Assembly (NCBI GenBank): GCA_017634455.1
Contig: JAGBNK010000020.1
Coordinates: 1 to 64,000 of the forward strand
DNA: 64,000 bases
Reading direction: 5' to 3'
From: Lachnospiraceae bacterium
Lineage (GTDB): Bacteria > Bacillota > Clostridia > Lachnospirales > Lachnospiraceae
A program made the translations under genes and the position numbers. Shown piece by piece: positions 63,092-64,000 of the stretch. Position 1 is the stretch's first letter. Each line of letters starts with the position of its first letter. The notes below the pieces were generated by a model. That model did no database searches, had not been told where the DNA came from, and was given only the letters and a program-made list of their open reading frames with translations.

Positions 63092-63101
63092 CAAATTGTT
63101 C

Positions 63102-63641
63102 TTAAAATCCTGTCTGAATACCAGAGAAATCGAAGGCATCTACTATACCCTGTAAGTCTCCTGAAATATCAACAGCTGCAGGAGTAATAATAAAGATATA
63201 ATTACTTACTTTCTGTAAATTTCCATCAATTGCATAACAGCATCCAGAAGTAAAATCGATAATTCTCTGAGCTAAGCCTAAATCGATACCTTCCATATTC
63301 AAAATAACTGTTCTATCAGCAAGTAATGTCTCTGAAATCTCTCTAGCATCTTCGAAAGAAGATGGTTTAATTACACATACTTCCATAGTTTTATTTGTCG
63401 CCTTTCTAGGGCTCCTCATAGGAGTTATTTTTGGAGTTGATTTAATAACCGGTTGTTTCTCTTTTTGTTGAGCCGGCTCATCCTCACTTACATTCTTATT
63501 CTTGGAGAATTTAGAAAAGAATCCTTCTGACTCTTCCTCTTCATCATCATAATAGTCTTCTTCTTCAAATTCTTCATCATCATAATATTCATCATCGTCG
63601 CCTAAGTTCATAACATCAAGCATGCGATCGAAAATAGCCAT
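63102..63641 (-). CDS. sepF: Cell division protein SepF
   Basis: SepF tethers and aligns FtsZ at midcell in Gram-positives. The 179-residue protein has an N-terminal membrane-binding amphipathic helix (MAIFDRMLDVMNLG), an acidic Asp/Glu/Tyr-rich linker (about 15-40), and the SepF domain (about 84-175: MEVCVIKPSSFEDAREISET, VILNMEGIDLGLAQRIIDF). A yggS-type gene lies upstream, the conserved ylmE-ylmF order. Confidence 0.93.
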   Translation of the reverse strand: MAIFDRMLDVMNLGDDDEYYDDEEFEEEDYYDDEEEESEGFFSKFSKNKNVSEDEPAQQKEKQPVIKSTPKITPMRSPRKATNKTMEVCVIKPSSFEDAREISETLLADRTVILNMEGIDLGLAQRIIDFTSGCCYAIDGNLQKVSNYIFIITPAAVDISGDLQGIVDAFDFSGIQTGF

Positions 63642-63661
63642 TATAAAATCTCCTCTATAAT

Positions 63662-64000
63662 TTATTTATTATAATTTCTTTCGCCGAAGATTCCTGTTCC
63701 AACGCGAACCATTGTGGCTCCTTCTTCAATGGCAACCTCGAAATCTCCAGACATTCCCATGGATAAAATATCCATAGATACATTATCTATGTTTTCGTTG
63801 CTTATGTCAACAGATAAATCCTTTATTTTGTGAAAATAAGGTCGATTTTCTTCAGAATCCACAACATATGGTGCTATAGACATGAGTCCCTTTACAGTCA
63901 AACCATCAAGGGTAGCTATCTGTTTCACCAATTCCATAGCATCTTCTTTTGAAACTCCATATTTGCTTTCTTCGTCTGCAATATTCACCTCCACCAGAAT
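63662..64000 (-). CDS. YggS family PLP-binding protein, 3' part (truncated by window edge)
   Basis: This is the C-terminal 112 residues or so of a YggS/YlmE/PLPBP family protein for pyridoxal phosphate homeostasis. It shows ILVEVNIADEESKYGVSKED at the window edge, LKGLMSIAPY-like VKGLMSIAPYVVD, and the C-terminal SMGMSGDFEVAIEEGATMVR that binds the PLP phosphate. The start lies beyond 64000. It is upstream of sepF, in the same transcription unit. Confidence 0.93.
   Translation of the reverse strand: MLVEVNIADEESKYGVSKEDAMELVKQIATLDGLTVKGLMSIAPYVVDSEENRPYFHKIKDLSVDISNENIDNVSMDILSMGMSGDFEVAIEEGATMVRVGTGIFGERNYNK

Overview
The window is a 64 kb stretch of core chromosome from a low-GC anaerobic Firmicute, most likely a Lachnospiraceae member of the Butyrivibrio/Pseudobutyrivibrio/Roseburia type. 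The basis for this is the AT-rich sequence, strong AGGAGG ribosome binding sites, an Rnf complex in the clostridial order CDGEAB, LexA/YneA-type SOS control, RemA, RecU, Prp-processed L27, a spore-associated YtfJ/GerW gene and a short-form HisG with HisZ. The genus is inference. No tRNA, rRNA, CRISPR array, IS element or prophage was seen.

Layout. 1-5.3 kb: the rnfCDGEAB operon (ferredoxin:NAD+ oxidoreductase ion pump), closed by a strong hairpin. 5.4-8.1 kb: two secreted or surface protein genes. The first has an in-frame TGA inside its signal peptide; the second ends in an SPVTG sortase-like signal. 8.2-11.2 kb: proline synthesis (proB, DUF896, 5-formyl-THF cyclo-ligase, proA). 11.2-15.3 kb: a 29-bp tandem repeat, then miaB, a NusG-II/Gx membrane pair and ruvAB. 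15.3-22.6 kb: zapA, a U32 peptidase, an FtsW/RodA plus class B PBP pair, a DUF2953 gene with an internal 21-bp repeat, and gerW. 22.7-29 kb: rpmB divergent from asp23-fakA-recG, with a convergent rqcH-like NFACT gene. 29.2-40.5 kb: a long housekeeping run (yicC, remA, gmk, rpoZ, rimO, pgsA, pncC, rsmD, coaD, a coiled-coil gene, then rsuA, HAD, ygiQ, rluA, recU).

40.5-45.7 kb: a partial histidine operon (hisZ, hisG, hisD, hisB and a three-domain HisF/A-like-HisI-HisE fusion) behind a consensus promoter. 45.7-57 kb: the radical SAM pair TIGR03960/TIGR03936, an RNase E/G, an inserted esterase/acyltransferase/DUF6320 cassette, then rplU-prp-rpmA with an L21 leader, obgE, yhbY, a nadD-yqeK fusion and rsfS. 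57.1-60.3 kb: a tyrosine recombinase, a PlsC-type acyltransferase, and a divergent SOS pair (YneA-like LysM protein and lexA) with LexA boxes between them. 60.3-64 kb, minus strand: a 16-bp tandem repeat, then rluD, lspA, aroB, sepF and the 3' part of a yggS-type gene running off the window.

The genes mainly serve energy conservation (Rnf), translation and RNA modification, division and cell wall (ZapA, FtsW/PBP, SepF, YneA-like) and amino-acid synthesis. The observations most worth following are the stop codon in the surface-protein signal peptide, the degenerate HisF/A-like domain fused to HisIE, the esterase/acyltransferase/DUF6320 insertion, the LexA-box layout over the yneA-like promoter, and a TATAGGCATTTATG-like repeat motif shared by three separate intergenic regions.
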